From Phytohabitans flavus (GTDB lineage: Bacteria; Actinomycetota; Actinomycetes; Mycobacteriales; Micromonosporaceae): a stretch of 64,000 nucleotides of DNA. The stretch is taken from the NCBI RefSeq assembly GCF_011764545.1, contig NZ_AP022870.1, positions 6,950,001-7,014,000 of the forward strand, written 5' to 3'. The position numbers were made by a program, and so were the translations under genes. Under the pieces are notes generated by a model. That model did no database searches. It worked only from the letters and a program-made list of their open reading frames with translations, and was not told where the DNA came from. Position 1 is the stretch's first letter, and every line of letters begins with the position of its first letter. Positions 28,756 through 37,398 of the stretch are shown in pieces.

Positions 28756-29304
28756 TCACCCTAGTGAGCGCTCGATCCGTGCCACCACATCCGCCGCGTC
28801 CATCGGCACGTGCCAGGTGCGCTCCGGTGCCCACGAGTGCGCCCGCTGAAGCAGGAGCTCGGCGATGATCTCGGCCTCGGCCTCCTCGCGCCGGTCGTAG
28901 CCCGCGTCCCGGGCGAGCGCCTGCCGCACCACGACGGGATCCAGTGTGGACAGGAGGGAGGGCGGGCCGGGCGCGGCGTCACCGACCTGGTCGGTCGTGT
29001 GGCCGGCGATCAGATGCCCCAGCTCGTGGGCGATGATGTGCTGCTGGTGCAGCGGGCGGGTGCCGCTGTCGTAGCAGAGGTAGTGCGCCCGCGTACCGCT
29101 GATCACCAGGCCGGAAGGGCCGTCCGCGGGCATCGGGACGGGCAGCAGGTGGATCGGCTGGCCGATCCGGTCACCCACCTCGCGGCACAGCGCCTCCGCG
29201 TCGAACGGCACGGGCACCTTGATGTCCCGCACGAGCCGGGCGCAGCGGCGGCGCATCCGCCGCCGGTCGTCATTGCCCTCATCCCGGCTCAGCCATGGGG
29301 TCAT
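28756..29304 (-). CDS. ImmA/IrrE family metallopeptidase
   Basis: 182-residue zinc peptidase with the HExxH motif in QQHIIAHELGHLIAGH (about residue 92) and a following Glu-rich helix (REEAEAEIIAELLL) supplying the third ligand. Relatives such as ImmA (ICEBs1) and IrrE/PprI (Deinococcus) cleave or inactivate a partner HTH repressor upon a signal. Here the ATG start overlaps the stop of an XRE gene (ATGA), so the regulator upstream is the obvious partner by position. No signal peptide, so cytoplasmic. The 7TM gene follows after four bases. Confidence 0.9.
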   Translation of the reverse strand: MTPWLSRDEGNDDRRRMRRRCARLVRDIKVPVPFDAEALCREVGDRIGQPIHLLPVPMPADGPSGLVISGTRAHYLCYDSGTRPLHQQHIIAHELGHLIAGHTTDQVGDAAPGPPSLLSTLDPVVVRQALARDAGYDRREEAEAEIIAELLLQRAHSWAPERTWHVPMDAADVVARIERSLG

Positions 29305-29795
29305 GCGGGGCCCCCGCGGGATCCTGACGCTTCCCGACCGGACTCGCCGCGCGATGCGTCCGGCTTGGCTTCGTCGCTCAGCCCCTCCAACTCGAGGCAG
29401 CGGTCGACGACCTGCTGGACGAGCTGCTGGCTGGCCTCGGAGAGCCCGGCGCTCGCAAGGACCGTGCGCAGCGCGACCCGCTTGGCGCCCAGCTGCCGCA
29501 GGCTGGAGAGCAGCTCCAGGTCGCGGTCGGTGCGACGGGTGACCGCCTCGTCGAAGAAGTAGGCCGGCGCGACCCCGAAGAACCCGGCTAGCGCCTGGAG
29601 GTGGCGCATCGTGGGGTTGGTGCGCTCACCACGGCGGAGCATCCACAGGTACGTGGCCGACATGCTCTCGCCGCCGTCGCGGATCGCCGAGGCCACCTCT
29701 TCGTTGCTGTACGGCCCGCGGCCACCCGGGTGGATCGTGCGGAAGAGCTGATTGATCTTCTCGGCGAGGGTACGCGGCTCAGCGGAACTCGTCAC
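29301..29795 (-). CDS. XRE/EspR-like HTH regulator
   Basis: 164-residue DNA-binding protein. The HTH region spans about residues 10-75: INQLFRTIHPGGRGPYSNEE, VASAIRDGGESMSATYLWML, RRGERTNPTMRHLQALAGFF. This is the arrangement seen in EspR-type regulators. A helical C-terminal part (ELLSSLRQLGAKRVALRTVL) probably dimerises. GTG 29795 is the start because GGAGGTGA lies six bases upstream; the frame continues to 29999 but lacks a site there. First gene of the four-gene operon with ImmA/IrrE, 7TM protein and P450. Confidence 0.88.
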   Translation of the reverse strand: MTSSAEPRTLAEKINQLFRTIHPGGRGPYSNEEVASAIRDGGESMSATYLWMLRRGERTNPTMRHLQALAGFFGVAPAYFFDEAVTRRTDRDLELLSSLRQLGAKRVALRTVLASAGLSEASQQLVQQVVDRCLELEGLSDEAKPDASRGESGREASGSRGGPA

Positions 29796-30625
29796 CGGGA
29801 TCACCTCCGAGGGAGCGGTCCAACCGGTGTGGACCAGAAGCTCGTCCCGGCCCACACCGGTGACCGCCGCCGACACGCGCCCTCGGCGCCCTTGCGGAGA
29901 CGAGAGCGCCCCCGTTATGGCCGACGGTCCGGGACAACTCTCGCGACCAAGGGGGCACAATGTCAACTGGTGTGAAAGAAACTCAACCGGAACGTTCATG
30001 GCAGTTGATACCGGGAATATCAGCGGGTCAGCGGACAGGCATGATCTGTGGCGGAGTTAGAAGGATCTTGTGCCCGGCTATGTCCGATATGCCCAAGCGC
30101 AAGATCCAGGCGGGCTGGCGGAGCCTGACACAAAGAGGCGCGCCCCGATCGCCTGCCACGGGGGAAGCGGGCGATAGGGGCGCGCACCGGTCAGCTTAGT
30201 CATCCCGGATCGACCGCACAACAGGTCACCGCTGGTCAGATTTCTGACGCGACGACCATGACATCGATCACAGTCCCTCTAAGGTTCGCCTTGCCTATGC
30301 GATTTGTCAGACATGTACGAACAAGACGGAGGTTTGCCGACGTGCCCAGACGGGCCCGGTCTCACGTTTTGAAGAGATCTTGAGGTTTCTCGGATCCGAC
30401 CCGGGACGACATGCATTGAATCGTTATCATCCGGACAGTACCCACATTCCGGGTGGGGCATTGCGGCTGCTCACGGCGCTGCATAAACGCGCGTGGAGCG
30501 CCACACCGCAATTTTGGACAATTCTTTGCACGATTCTGGTGCCCCATTGAAAGGACAGGAAATGGGGGCCCCTTGACATCCGATCTTTACGCTCCGCTGG
30601 TGACTCGCCCGGATACGCTCCTGAC
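29796..30625. other. 830-base non-coding gap, lower GC
   Basis: No convincing gene. Composition is lower in GC than the surroundings, especially 30230-30560. On the minus strand TTGACA (29951-29956 region) lies about 160 bases before the XRE start and could be a -35 element. A short ORF from 29960 has no ribosome site or recognisable sequence. A long hairpin occupies 30138-30185. Probably the regulatory region of the XRE operon plus a spacer before the YjbR gene. Confidence 0.6.
30138..30185. terminator. Long hairpin in intergenic gap
   Basis: Arms GCGCGCCCC (30138-30146) and GGGGCGCGC (30177-30185) enclose a second stem GATCGCC/GGGCGAT separated by a one-base bulge, with an apical loop of about 15 bases. 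It has no T tract. It could end transcription from either side or be a structured RNA element; no gene directly precedes it. Confidence 0.45.
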
Positions 30626-30985
30626 GTGGAGGCGGTAGAGCGGCTGCGGGCGATATGCGGGGCGTTACCGGAGGTGACCGAGCGTCCCAGTCACGGCGCG
30701 CCGACCTGGTTCGTGCGCGGGAAGAGCACGTTCGTGACGCTGTGGCAGCACGGCCACCACGACAACGACTTCCCGCACCTCTGGTGTGCCGCGCCGCCCG
30801 GCGTGCAGGGCGAGCTGACCGCCGAGGCACCTGAGCGCTTCTTCCGCCCACCGTACGTAGGGCACCGAGGCTGGCTCGGCGTCCGACTCGACGGGCCGGT
30901 CGACTGGGCGGAGATCGCCGAGCTCTGCGAAGACGCGTACCGCACTGTGGCGCCCGCGACCCTGGTCAGGCGGCTGGACGCCTAA
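30626..30985 (+). CDS. MmcQ/YjbR family protein
   Basis: 119-residue protein of the YjbR/MmcQ fold (a small alpha/beta DNA-binding-like fold of uncertain function). It begins RLRAICGALPEVTERPSHG, followed by TWFVRGKSTFVTLW, RFFRPPYVGHRGWLGVRLDG and the terminal helix EIAELCEDAYRTVAPATLVRRL, all typical. GTG start. It stands alone, convergent with the hemerythrin-like gene; the stops are two bases apart. Confidence 0.88.
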   Translation: MEAVERLRAICGALPEVTERPSHGAPTWFVRGKSTFVTLWQHGHHDNDFPHLWCAAPPGVQGELTAEAPERFFRPPYVGHRGWLGVRLDGPVDWAEIAELCEDAYRTVAPATLVRRLDA

Positions 30986-30987
30986 GC

Positions 30988-31626
30988 TCAGCCAGCCACC
31001 GGGCGCCCCCATATTTCCAGCCGTGCGTACGCGGGCTGCCACTCGTCCCGGTAGGACGCGAGCAGCGGCGCCGGCAGCCCGCCGAGAATCTGCTCGGTAC
31101 GCGCCGGGTCAACGCTGTCCAGCATCCAGGGCAGGTAACGGGACAGGTCGGCACCGATCCGCGTACGGTGCAACTCGCCGAAACGCGCCCACTGCTCCCG
31201 GTCGAGGGTGGCCCCGATCAGCGGCAGGGCCTCCTTCTCCTCGTGGCGCAGGTGCCCGCCCAGCCCGCTGGTGAGCGCGTCGACGAGCCCGCCGAGCCGC
31301 TCCAGCCCCGAGTCGCGGTCGGCCAGTGCCGCGTCCACGCTTTCCAGGAGCGGGTCGATGGCGGCGTGCTCGGCCTCCATCGCGTCGAGCAGGGCGAGGT
31401 CTTCGGGCTTCTCGGCGAGAGCCTTCTGGAGCGGCGGCCAGAGCGCGTCGTCCTCCGAGGTGTGGTGCACCCGCAGGTAGTCCTTGAACATCTGCCAACC
31501 GACGGCGGTACGCAGCACGGCGCGGGGATCGGCATCCTGGCGCGCACTGATGCGCGCGATCCGCTCCACCTCCCGCCGCAACGCGTCGTGGAAGGCGTAC
31601 ATCATCGTCATATCCAGCGTGGCCAT
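30988..31626 (-). CDS. Hemerythrin HHE-domain protein
   Basis: 212-residue four-helix protein with the pattern of histidines and acids expected for a di-iron hemerythrin-like centre: AFHDALRREVERI, DYLRVHHTSEDDALWPPL, MEAEHAAIDPLL and GGHLRHEEKEALPLIG. Such proteins bind O2 or NO or sense iron/redox state; which applies here is not visible. ATG 31626 is chosen because GGGGAG lies upstream; a longer frame to 31755 crosses the promoter palindromes. It is preceded by a twin TAACGTTAG site, so a TetR- or MarR-like regulator probably controls it. Confidence 0.88.
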   Translation of the reverse strand: MATLDMTMMYAFHDALRREVERIARISARQDADPRAVLRTAVGWQMFKDYLRVHHTSEDDALWPPLQKALAEKPEDLALLDAMEAEHAAIDPLLESVDAALADRDSGLERLGGLVDALTSGLGGHLRHEEKEALPLIGATLDREQWARFGELHRTRIGADLSRYLPWMLDSVDPARTEQILGGLPAPLLASYRDEWQPAYARLEIWGRPVAG

Positions 31627-31644
31627 GTGAGGCTCCCCGTTCGA

Positions 31645-31668
31645 TAACGTTAGTGGCCCTAACGTTAG
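31645..31668. promoter_or_regulatory. Twin palindromic operator upstream of the hemerythrin-like gene
   Basis: TAACGTTAG at 31645-31653 and the 10-base perfect palindrome CTAACGTTAG at 31659-31668, 15 bases apart and only about 20-40 bases before the start codon. An outer GTTCG/CGAAC inverted pair flanks them. The regulator is not encoded next door. Confidence 0.6.
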
Positions 31669-31791
31669 TCGCCCGAACGATCCGGGACCAAGGGTGGCTC
31701 CAGTCACATCTGGACAGGCCCTCGCCGGCGGTGCCGGCGAGGGCCTGGGTGACAACGGCGGCGGTAGCGCCGACCGCGGTGTGGATCCGGG

Positions 31792-32886
31792 TCAGCCGCG
31801 CAGGCTGGCCATGTTCTCGTAGCTGATCGCGGCCGCGCCCAGCGAGCCACCGCCCGCGTAGCTCGGCGCGTTGTCCTGCTCGTACATCGGGTTGTGGTAG
31901 CCCTTCGCGCCCATGTTGGCGAAGAACGTGCCGTAGTCGATGTTGCCGGTGCCCAGGGGGACCATCACGTATCCGGAGCCGACTCCCGGTGCCTCAGCGG
32001 TGCGCGCACCGTCCTTGGCGTGGAAGAGCGGGAAGCGGATGGGCTGGGCCTGGACGACGGCGAGCGGGTTGAAGGTGTTCGGCACCACGGTCCCGTCAGC
32101 CGCCGTGTAGCTGATGAACCGGTGCTGGGCCACGTGCGCCCAGTAGATGTCCATCTCCAGGAAGACGTAGTCCTTGCTGGTCTGCGCCAGGAAGTACTCC
32201 AGCTTGCGGACGCCGGAGGACCGGGTGGGCCGGCCGAGCGCGTCAAGCGGGCCGCTGTCGAGCAGGAAGTTGTACGCCGCGTCGTGGTTGTGCGTGTACA
32301 GCTTCAGCCCGAATCCGGTCATCGCGCGCTCGCCGAGGATGTTCCACCGCTCGGCGGCGGCGTCCCAGTCGGCCTTGAAGTTGCTGCTGGTCGGGTCGTT
32401 GCCCGTACCGATGTGCCCGAGGCCGAGGATCGCCGCGATCTCGCAGGCGGCGTCGAACTGGGCGAGCGTGGTGTCGGTGAGCGTCGACGGGATCGAGCCG
32501 TGGTTGCCCTCGGCCTCAAGCCCGTTGTCGTCCAGCCACGTCCGCAGCAGCGCCGCGCCGGCCGGGTTGCCGAGGTTGTTTCCACCCTCCGAGTTGGCGT
32601 GCTGGGTGTACCCGGCGAACTCGACCTGCTTGTAGCCGAAGCGGGCCAGCTCCTCCAGCACCCGGCGGAAGCCGGACGGCTGCGAGGTGGTCAGCGGGTC
32701 GCGGCTGATCGCGTCGCGGACGGTGTACAGGATGATCCCGCGCTTGCCGGGCGGCACCAGCACCCCGTTGCCTCCCGCCGCGGCGGCCGAAGGCCAGCCG
32801 GTGACGCCGAGCGCCGCGGCACCGGCGGCCGCGCCGGCCGTGGCGCCTAGAAAGCGGCGCCGGCTCAACCCATGGTTGTCGTTCAT
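31792..32886 (-). CDS. Tat-exported TIM-barrel sugar phosphate isomerase/epimerase-like protein
   Basis: 364-residue protein of the xylose isomerase-like TIM-barrel family. A Tat signal GLSRRRFLGATAGAAAGAAA is followed by an Ala-rich h-region, so it is secreted folded. Barrel motifs: GIILYTVRDAI, GYKQVEFAGYTQHA, GLEAEGNHGSIPS, LGHIGTGND, LKLYTHNHDAAYNF, VFLEMDIYWAHVAQH and PLFHAKDG, with His, Glu and Asp residues apt for metal binding. ATG 32886 follows GGAAGG. As written the ORF reads in from the upstream ThuA gene; that fusion is caused by a missing base near 33035. Substrate unknown, presumably a carbohydrate derivative. Confidence 0.87.
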   Translation of the reverse strand: MNDNHGLSRRRFLGATAGAAAGAAALGVTGWPSAAAAGGNGVLVPPGKRGIILYTVRDAISRDPLTTSQPSGFRRVLEELARFGYKQVEFAGYTQHANSEGGNNLGNPAGAALLRTWLDDNGLEAEGNHGSIPSTLTDTTLAQFDAACEIAAILGLGHIGTGNDPTSSNFKADWDAAAERWNILGERAMTGFGLKLYTHNHDAAYNFLLDSGPLDALGRPTRSSGVRKLEYFLAQTSKDYVFLEMDIYWAHVAQHRFISYTAADGTVVPNTFNPLAVVQAQPIRFPLFHAKDGARTAEAPGVGSGYVMVPLGTGNIDYGTFFANMGAKGYHNPMYEQDNAPSYAGGGSLGAAAISYENMASLRG

Positions 32887-32931
32887 GTCGATCTGCCTTC
32901 CATCGATGAGGTGGGTTCCCGTGGTTAACGT

Positions 32932-32959
32932 GGGGCGCCCCGGTCCCGGTGGGGCGCCC
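32932..32959 (-). terminator. Stem-loop between ThuA gene and TIM-barrel gene
   Basis: Two copies of GGGGCGCCC, each near-palindromic and able to pair with the other, lie ten bases after the ThuA stop and 46 bases before the next start. Without a T tract it may be an attenuator or processing site that sets different levels of the two secreted proteins. Confidence 0.45.
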
Positions 32960-32968
32960 GGAAGGTGG

Positions 32969-35900
32969 CTAGGGGGTGACGCCGACGCCCGCGCCGGTGA
33001 ACTGGACCCAGTTGAGGTTGCCGAAGCCACTGGCCGGCCCCCGCTTACGGGCTGGAACACCAGGTAGAGCTTGTGCGTGCCGCCCGGATCGGTGATCGGG
33101 ACGGTGGTGCTGGTGAAGGCGTTGTTGCCGGAGGTGGCGTTGACCGTCGCGGTGGCGAGCACCGGACCGTCCACCGCGTCCAGCCGCAGCTGCACGGCAA
33201 ACCTGGGCTGCCCGGCCGTGGCCGCGCTGCCGCCTGAGGTGCGCAGGGTTACCGCGGTCATGTTCTGCAAATTGACGGTGTTGTTGATGGCGATCCAGTC
33301 GCCTGGGTCGAGGCTGCCGCGCTGCTGCCCGGCGCCGGTGTCGGCGCTGTTGCCCACGGTGGTACCGGACTGGGCGCTGGCGAACTCGACCTGCTGCAAC
33401 TTGTCCTGGATCACCTGCTGATCCACTGTGGTCAGTGCCGGCTGGCCGTTCGCGCCGTTGTCCGTGTAGCGGGCGCTGATAGCCCCGAAGATGTACCCGC
33501 CATGCGACGCGTCGTCGGCGAGCGTCGGTAGGACGCCGGAGCAGCCGAACTGGTTGGCTTCGCCGTGGCCGTGCTCGTCGTGGCCGAGTACGAAGGTGAC
33601 CTCGACCCGGGAGCAGTCGATCGGACCGTCCTCCGGGTCGGTGACGGTCACCGACCACGGGATGTTGTCACCCCAGCTGAAGAACCCGCCCTCGACCGGC
33701 ACGTTCACCGTTACCGAGGGCGCGGTGTTGCCCACGGTGATGGTGGTGTTGGCCGACGCCGTCTTGCCGCTGGAGTCGGTCACCGTCAGCCGCGCGGTGT
33801 AAACGCCGTTGGCGGTGTACGTGTACGAGGGGTTGGGGTCGATCGAGTCGGTCGTGCCGTTGCCGTCGAAGTCCCACGCGAAGGAGATCGAGTCGGCCGG
33901 GTCGGGGTCGTTCGAGCCGTCGCTGGAGAACGCCACGTTCAGCGGCGCCTGCCCATTTGTCGGCGTGGCCTTGAGCACCGCGTTCGGCGCCCGCAGGCCC
34001 TTGACGTAGCTGAACTTGAGCATTGCCGCGTCGGGGTTGATGTTGAAGAACCCGTCGCCGTACGTGAGCAGGTAGAAGTTGCCGTCCGGTCCCCACTTCA
34101 TGTCCATGGGGTTGTCGCACAGGAACGGCTGCGTCGGCGTGGTCGGCGCCTGCCCGCAGTTCAACAAGCTATTGATCTTGAGGATGTCGCCCTGCGAGTC
34201 GAGCCGGATCTCCTTGAGAGTGTCCCGGGTGAACTCGCCGAAGAAGATCGCTCCGTCGTAGTACTCCGGGAACTTGGTCTCCGAGGCGAGGTTGGGGTCG
34301 TAGTCGTACTTCGCCGCGCCGTGCGGACCCACCCCGCCGGTGCCGAGCTCGGGCCAGAGCACGGGACAGGTCTGGGTCGGCGTCGACAGGTACGACTCCG
34401 GGCACGGCGTCGGCGCCTGGAACGAGTACCACAGCTCCGACTTCTTCACCGTTGGCAGCGAGGTCAGGCCGGTGTTGTGCCGGGACGTGTTGCGCGGTGC
34501 CGCGCAGTCGAAGGGCGCGACCGGCGAGATCGGGCTGGTGGTCCAGTTCATCTCGATGTACGGCAGGTTCGGCTGCACGCACATCGGCCAGCCGTAGTTT
34601 GCCGGCTCGTCCACGACCATCATCCGGCCGGTGCCGGCCGGCCCGCGCCCGACCTGCGGGGTCGAGGAGTCCGGCGAGTAGTCGGTGACGAACGCGACGT
34701 CGTTCTTGTCCACCGTGATGCGGAACGGGTTGCGGAAGCCCATCGCGTAGATCTCCGGGCGGGTCTTGTCACCCGGGTCGGCGGACTCGGCGAAGAGGTT
34801 GCCCGGCGGGATCGTGTACGACCCGTCCGGCTGGACGGTGATCCGCAGGGCCTTGCCCCGTAGGTCGTTGGTGTTGGTCGAGGACCGGCGGGCGTCCGCG
34901 AACGGCGCCTGGTACACGCCGGTGGCGCTGACCGAGTCGTTGTGCGGCGAGAACCCGCCGGAGCCGCCGGCACCGGAGGGCGTGTCGTCGCCGGTGACCA
35001 GCCACAGGTTGTTGTGCGAGTCGAACGCGATGTCGCCGGCGACGTGGCAGCAGGCACCCCGGTCGACCGGCACGCGCATGATCTGCTGCTCGGTCGCGAG
35101 GTCGAGCGAGGGCGTCTCCCCGTCCACGAACTTGAACCGGGACAGCTGGAAGTACCCCTTCCAGACCTCCCACGCGGCCGGGTCGGTGCTCGTGGTCGGC
35201 GCGGCTCCGGCCGGAGTGTTCAAGGTCGGCGCGTAGTACAGGTACACCCATTTGTTGGTCGCGAAATCCCGGTCGATGGCCGGCCCGTACATGCCGTCCT
35301 CGCTGTGCGTGTAGACCGGAATCTGGGCCAGGACCGTGGTGCTGTTGGTGGCCGGGTTGTGCAGGCGCACCCCACCGCGGCGGTCGGTCTGGATCACCCG
35401 GCCGTCGGGCAGCACATCGAAGCCGATCGGCTCGTTGACGTTCGGCTGGGCCCCGATGACGGTCATCTGGTAGTTGGCCAGCACGGTCGCGCCGCAGTCG
35501 CCGTCGGTCACGCCGGCCGCCCAGCGGATCGCGCCACCCAGGTGCGCGGCGAGGTCCTCGCTCCCGAAGCTTTCCGCCGTACCGCCCAGCCCGGTGTAGA
35601 ACGAGCGGCCGCCCTGGTAGTCCTTGCACCAGGTGATGGGGTGGTCGGCGCCCATCGTGCCGCCGGTGTACGTGGTCTCGTCGACCGTGGCCAGCACGTG
35701 CGACACGCCGCGCACATTGGCGGCGAAGTTGTACCACCGGTCGGTGCGGTTCCACCGTTCGGGCAGCGTCTCCGAGGCCGGGTGCACCCGGTCGGCGACC
35801 TTGATCGTGGCCGGCGCGACCGCGGAGGCACCGCTGGCCCGCGCGCCGAGCACGTTGGTCAGGAACGACCAGCTGGGCTCGGCCTCGATCGCCGAGTGGA

Positions 35901-36291
35901 TACCGACGAATCCGCCGCCATCGCGGTAGTACTCCTCGAACGCGGCCTGCTGGGCGTCGCTCAGCACATCGCCGGCGGTGTTCAGGAAGACCACGACGCG
36001 GTACTGCTGGAGATGTGCCCGGTCGAACTTCCGGGGATCACCGGTGACCTGCACCGCGAACCGCTGGGCGTTTCCGAGCTTCTGGATCGCGGCGACACCG
36101 GCCGCGGTGGACGAGGGCGTCGCGCCCTCGCTCTTGGTGAAGACCAGCACCTTGAACTGGTTGCCGGTGCTCCCGGGCGCGGGCTCGGCCAGAGCCGGGC
36201 TCGCGGTAGGGCCACCGACCAGCGTGGCGGCGGCCAGCGCGAGGGCACCGGCGGCAGCCAAGGCCCTTCGTCTGATTGAGGTCGTGTGCAT
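32969..36291 (-). CDS. Secreted ThuA / glucose-sorbosone dehydrogenase-like / PKD protein (frameshifted near 3' end)
   Basis: About 1,107 residues after repair. In order: Sec signal (RRRALAAAGALALAAATLVG), a ThuA-like domain (about 45-265; KVLVFTKSEG, GGGFVGIHSA, DHPITWCKDYQGG), a six-bladed PQQ-type sugar dehydrogenase-like propeller (about 280-750; EPIGFDVLPDGRV, HVAGDIAFDSHNNLWLVTGD, YAMGFRNPFRITVD, ANYGWPMC), a PKD domain (about 770-850; ISFAWDFDGNGTTD) and a C-terminal carbohydrate-binding-like beta domain. One base is missing near 33035; restoring it ends the protein VQFTGAGVGVTP at 32969. Otherwise the frame runs on into the next gene as a false 1,499-residue fusion. GAAGGAG precedes the ATG. 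Probably acts on extracellular glycans or sugars. Confidence 0.88.
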
Positions 36292-36784
36292 CGGGCTCCT
36301 TCACGGGCCAGGACGCGGCCGGGCCCGTTTGGCAGGCAGCTGGAGCCGTCCGGACGCGCGGACGCGCCTCGGCGAGCTGCGAATACGGCTGGTTGGGGTC
36401 AGGACGCACGCGCCGCACGGCGACGCGGACGTCGGACACGCGGCCTCGCCGAAGATGCCGCCGGAGGTGGGAGCGAAGAGGGTGGGTTGTATCGCGGAAA
36501 GGGATGCCACACCCTCGCGCCGCCAGGCCTAGGGGTCGGTGCCAACGGAGCCCTTTGACCTTCTTGTGTCTAGGACGTTACAACACCGATTCCCAAAACT
36601 AAATACCCGTTCGCCTTGACTTCTGATCAGACTATGCAATCTTTCAGTCAATCGAACAAAAGCTATTCACGACCTGCAAAAAGCCACTCCGTCCACCCCA
36701 ATAAGCGCCCACACGCCCCACGCGTTACACCCCCGCCCCAGCGCTCGCCCGAGAGGCAAATGGGCCCTACGGGCCCATACTCAA
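36292..36784. other. Upstream region of the ThuA operon, AT-rich core
   Basis: No gene. Bases 36540-36690 are the most AT-rich stretch of the window (for example around 36590-36670) in an otherwise GC-rich sequence, consistent with a promoter or curved region upstream of the ThuA gene. A GAAGGAG ribosome site lies at 36298-36304 on the minus strand. A TGGGCCCTACGGGCCCA inverted repeat at 36762-36778 marks the edge of the tandem repeat tract. Confidence 0.5.
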
Positions 36785-37125
36785 GCCCGCACCGCGAGGC
36801 GTCCGAGGGCTCGACCCAGACGCTTGTGGGGCCCCGTAGGGCCTTACTCGAACCGCAACCAGCACGCGAACCACGACCACGACACCGTGGGGGCGTCCGG
36901 GGCTCAGCCCAGACGCATGTCAGCCCGATCGGGCCTGCTCAAACCGCAACCAGCACGCGAACCACGACACCGCAACCAGCACGCGAACCACGACCACGAC
37001 ACCCTGGGGCGTCCGAGGGCTCGCCCCAGACACATGTCAGCCCCATCGGGCCCGCTCGAACCGCAACCGACACGCGGACCGCAACCACGGCCGTGGGGCG
37101 TCCGGGGGCTCGGCCCCCGGAGCAG
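36785..37125. repeat. Tandem repeat tract, about four degenerate 91-base units
   Basis: Unit starts marked by (C)RAACCGCAACC occur at 36849, 36940 and 37057, with an earlier diverged unit before 36849. The first spacing is 91 bases; the second is 117, which equals 91 plus an internal 26-base duplication of the CGCAACCAGCACGCGAACCA stretch. Each unit carries a GGCGTCCG(A/G)GGGCTC block and a short inverted repeat such as GCCCGATCGGGC. Reading frames over it give only repetitive peptides, so it looks non-coding. Confidence 0.75.
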
Positions 37126-37180
37126 ATATGACAAGCGACGCCGGTCCGCGCTAACCGCGGACAGACGTCGCCCAAGCTTG

Positions 37181-37254
37181 TGGAGCTGAGGGGATTTGAA
37201 CCCCTGACCCCCTCGATGCGAACGAGGTGCGCTACCGGTCTGCGCCACAGCCCC
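37181..37254 (-). tRNA. tRNA-Ala (anticodon CGC)
   Basis: A 74-base cloverleaf on the minus strand. Acceptor GGGGCTG pairs with CAGCTCC (one G-U), discriminator A, T arm GGGTTCAAATCCC, anticodon stem CCTCG/CGAGG with loop TTCGCAT, giving CGC. No CCA encoded. It flanks the glpR end of the division cluster. Confidence 0.94.
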
Positions 37255-37398
37255 GCCGCTGGGCCGGAGCCCAGCAAGCCGTCCCGCTCGCCAGCAAACG
37301 TGGCAGCGGACCGGCGACAAGGCTAACAGGTCGCCCACCTTCACCGCGAATCAGATCCCGGCGTGCCGCGCTCACCGGATCTGGCCTGCGGAAAGCCA

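Noticed and set aside
29960..30199. 79-residue ORF in the XRE upstream gap
   Set aside because: No ribosome site, no recognisable sequence, and it runs through a long hairpin.
31792..36291. Single 1,499-residue multidomain protein
   Set aside because: A Tat signal in mid-frame and a natural terminus in the next frame show two genes joined by a missing base.
36785..37125. CRISPR array
   Set aside because: Units are about 91 bases and diverge throughout; there are no short constant repeats separated by unique spacers and no cas genes.
36616..37131. Protein with repeated QTHVSPIGPA-type peptide
   Set aside because: Produced by the tandem DNA repeat; repetitive in every frame and without a ribosome site.
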